Part shown: positions 62,901 to 64,000 of the stretch, one piece after another | How the letters are laid out: every line of letters begins with the position of its first letter | Numbering within the stretch: position 1 is the stretch's first letter | Assembly (NCBI RefSeq): GCF_002775205.1 | Contig: NC_036454.1 | Span: 1,464,382 to 1,528,381 of the forward strand | DNA length: 64,000 nt | Direction of reading: 5' to 3' | Origin: Xiphophorus maculatus | Lineage: Eukaryota; Chordata; Actinopteri; Cyprinodontiformes; Poeciliidae | The notes under the pieces: model-generated | Told to the model about the DNA's origin: nothing | Database searches by the model: none | The model's input: the letters and a program-made list of their open reading frames with translations, nothing else | Position numbers and translations under genes: made by a program

Positions 62901-64000
62901 GACATCCAGCAAATATCCTGAGTCGTTAGTGCTCCATTTCTGCAGGTTTGTGCTGTTAAAATGTTCATTTGTGCTGTTTTGGTTTCTGAGATACTAAAAA
63001 TATTTTTTAGGTCATTGTTACATGCAGTGGTGGCTGCATGTAGGATTTCCCTCCCAATTCAGGTTGCTGCTGAGCTCTGGCGGGTTAAGCAGGCCCAGTT
63101 GGTTTCACTCTGCCTCTTGATTAGCAGGGTATAAGACCAGCTGGGAAACTGACTTTCAGAGCCTCTTGGCCAATTGGGCAGCATGGGTGCTGCAGCTTTG
63201 TGGTGCTGTGATGGAGGATTTGTCTGTTAGAAACCCTGGTTTTTGTTGTTATTCTCTCCTTTCTTTTCTTTTAGGTCAGGGGTCTCAAACTCCAGTCCTG
63301 GAGGGCCGCAGTCCTGCAACTTTTAGATGTGCCTCTGCTGCACCACCTGAACAGAATAATTAGGTCATTAAGGCTCTGGAGAACTGATCTACACAAGGAG
63401 GAGGTCATTAAGTCATTTCATTCCAGTGGTTTGTACCTGTGGCACATCTAAAAACTGCAGGACTGCGGCCCTTAAGGCCTGGAGTTTGACTCCTGTGTTT
63501 TAGGTTCTCATTTTCACCTTTGAGACTTCTTCCGATCCCACTTAAAGAATAAACCTTTAACTTTACCCTCCTGGTTTTGTCTCTTCATTTTTCCCTGGTT
63601 TATCTTTGTTACAGCCCCCCTCCAAAACTCCTAGACTGCTTTGGGGATGTAACAGTCCTCCAGAGTTGACCATCCCCCCCATGTTGCTCCAAAACAAACC
63701 AAAGTGGGCTACGTCGTTAGTGCTCCGTTTGTGCCGTTAAAACTACTGCAGCAAAGTTGTTTTCAAGTTGGATGTTGGCGCTCCGCAGAGCGAGCGGCGT
63801 TTAGCTCAAGGTTGATCCGATTTATGAACACTAATGTCGGCCAGCTGTTCTCTCCCGCTCGGAGGTTCTCTTAGGGACTGTCAACAAATTTCCCAACCAA
63901 ACACTCCTAAGAAACAAATGTAAATAGAAATCTTGCCTTGTAACCACCTGACACAAAATTCATGCTGTTACATGAGATGCACTGTTCTCTAGTGAATTAT
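62901..64000. other. Intergenic end of window
   Basis: Apart from the hAT MITE at 63277-63497 nothing coding or structured stands out. Confidence 0.5.
63277..63497. mobile_element. hAT MITE with perfect 8-bp target duplication
   Basis: 221 bp, starts CAGGGGTCTCAAACTCCAG and ends CTGGAGTTTGACTCCTGTG, with long inverted arms. TTTTAGGT occurs exactly at 63269-63276 and 63498-63505. An 8-bp duplication is a hAT hallmark. Confidence 0.9.

Overview
This window is vertebrate nuclear DNA, almost certainly from a teleost fish and probably a percomorph. The basis is compact GT-AG multi-exon genes, gene order matching human 9q34, and a fish-type mix of repeats: BEL/Pao, L1, RTE with ATCC tails, CACTA-like and hAT MITEs, and abundant (CA)n. 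There is no bacterial, plasmid, phage or CRISPR signature. Narrowing it further (frequent AGAACC-type hexamers recall killifish and livebearers) is only a guess.

Layout. Positions 1-17 kb are mobile-element territory: an open transposase-like reading frame running off the left edge (1-2360, minus); a ~146-bp tandem array (3.7-4.2 kb); a truncated BEL/Pao gag-protease-RT with its LTR (4.2-8.0 kb); a probable solo LTR near 9 kb; and a full-length 5.6-kb L1 with a perfect 16-bp target duplication (10087-15659). A lone F-box-like exon and a TCTCGCGA promoter motif follow. Positions 18.3-19.2 kb are a long (CA)n compound satellite.

Positions 19.4-62 kb are a conserved syntenic block. It holds the last exon of a barhl1-like homeobox gene (plus), then ddx31 (minus, 20 coding exons, 689 aa), ak8 (minus, 14 exons, 455 aa), tsc1 (minus, 21 exons, 957 aa) and a cel-type bile-salt-activated lipase (plus, 12 exons, 557 aa). 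I assembled each exon chain by hand. All splice phases close and no internal stops appear, so all four complete genes look intact. Human 9q34 has BARHL1-DDX31-GTF3C4-AK8-SPACA9-TSC1-GFI1B-GTF3C5-CEL; GTF3C4, SPACA9, GFI1B and GTF3C5 are not visible here. Between tsc1 and cel sits a 4.4-kb CACTA-like element carrying an intact four-exon C2H2 zinc-finger gene. The last cel intron holds a full-length RTE LINE, itself split by a second LINE.

The genes do not form one pathway: ddx31 is a nucleolar helicase, ak8 a ciliary adenylate kinase (an RFX X-box cluster lies upstream), tsc1 the hamartin subunit of the mTORC1-restraining TSC complex, and cel a secreted digestive lipase. The most unusual local features are: two tsc1 splice donors embedded in minisatellites that multiply the donor; an ak8 first kinase domain that has lost two expected active-site residues; the zinc-finger gene carried inside a transposon; and a 57-bp perfect inverted repeat just upstream of cel. 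The last 2 kb are repeat debris, including a hAT MITE with a perfect 8-bp target duplication.
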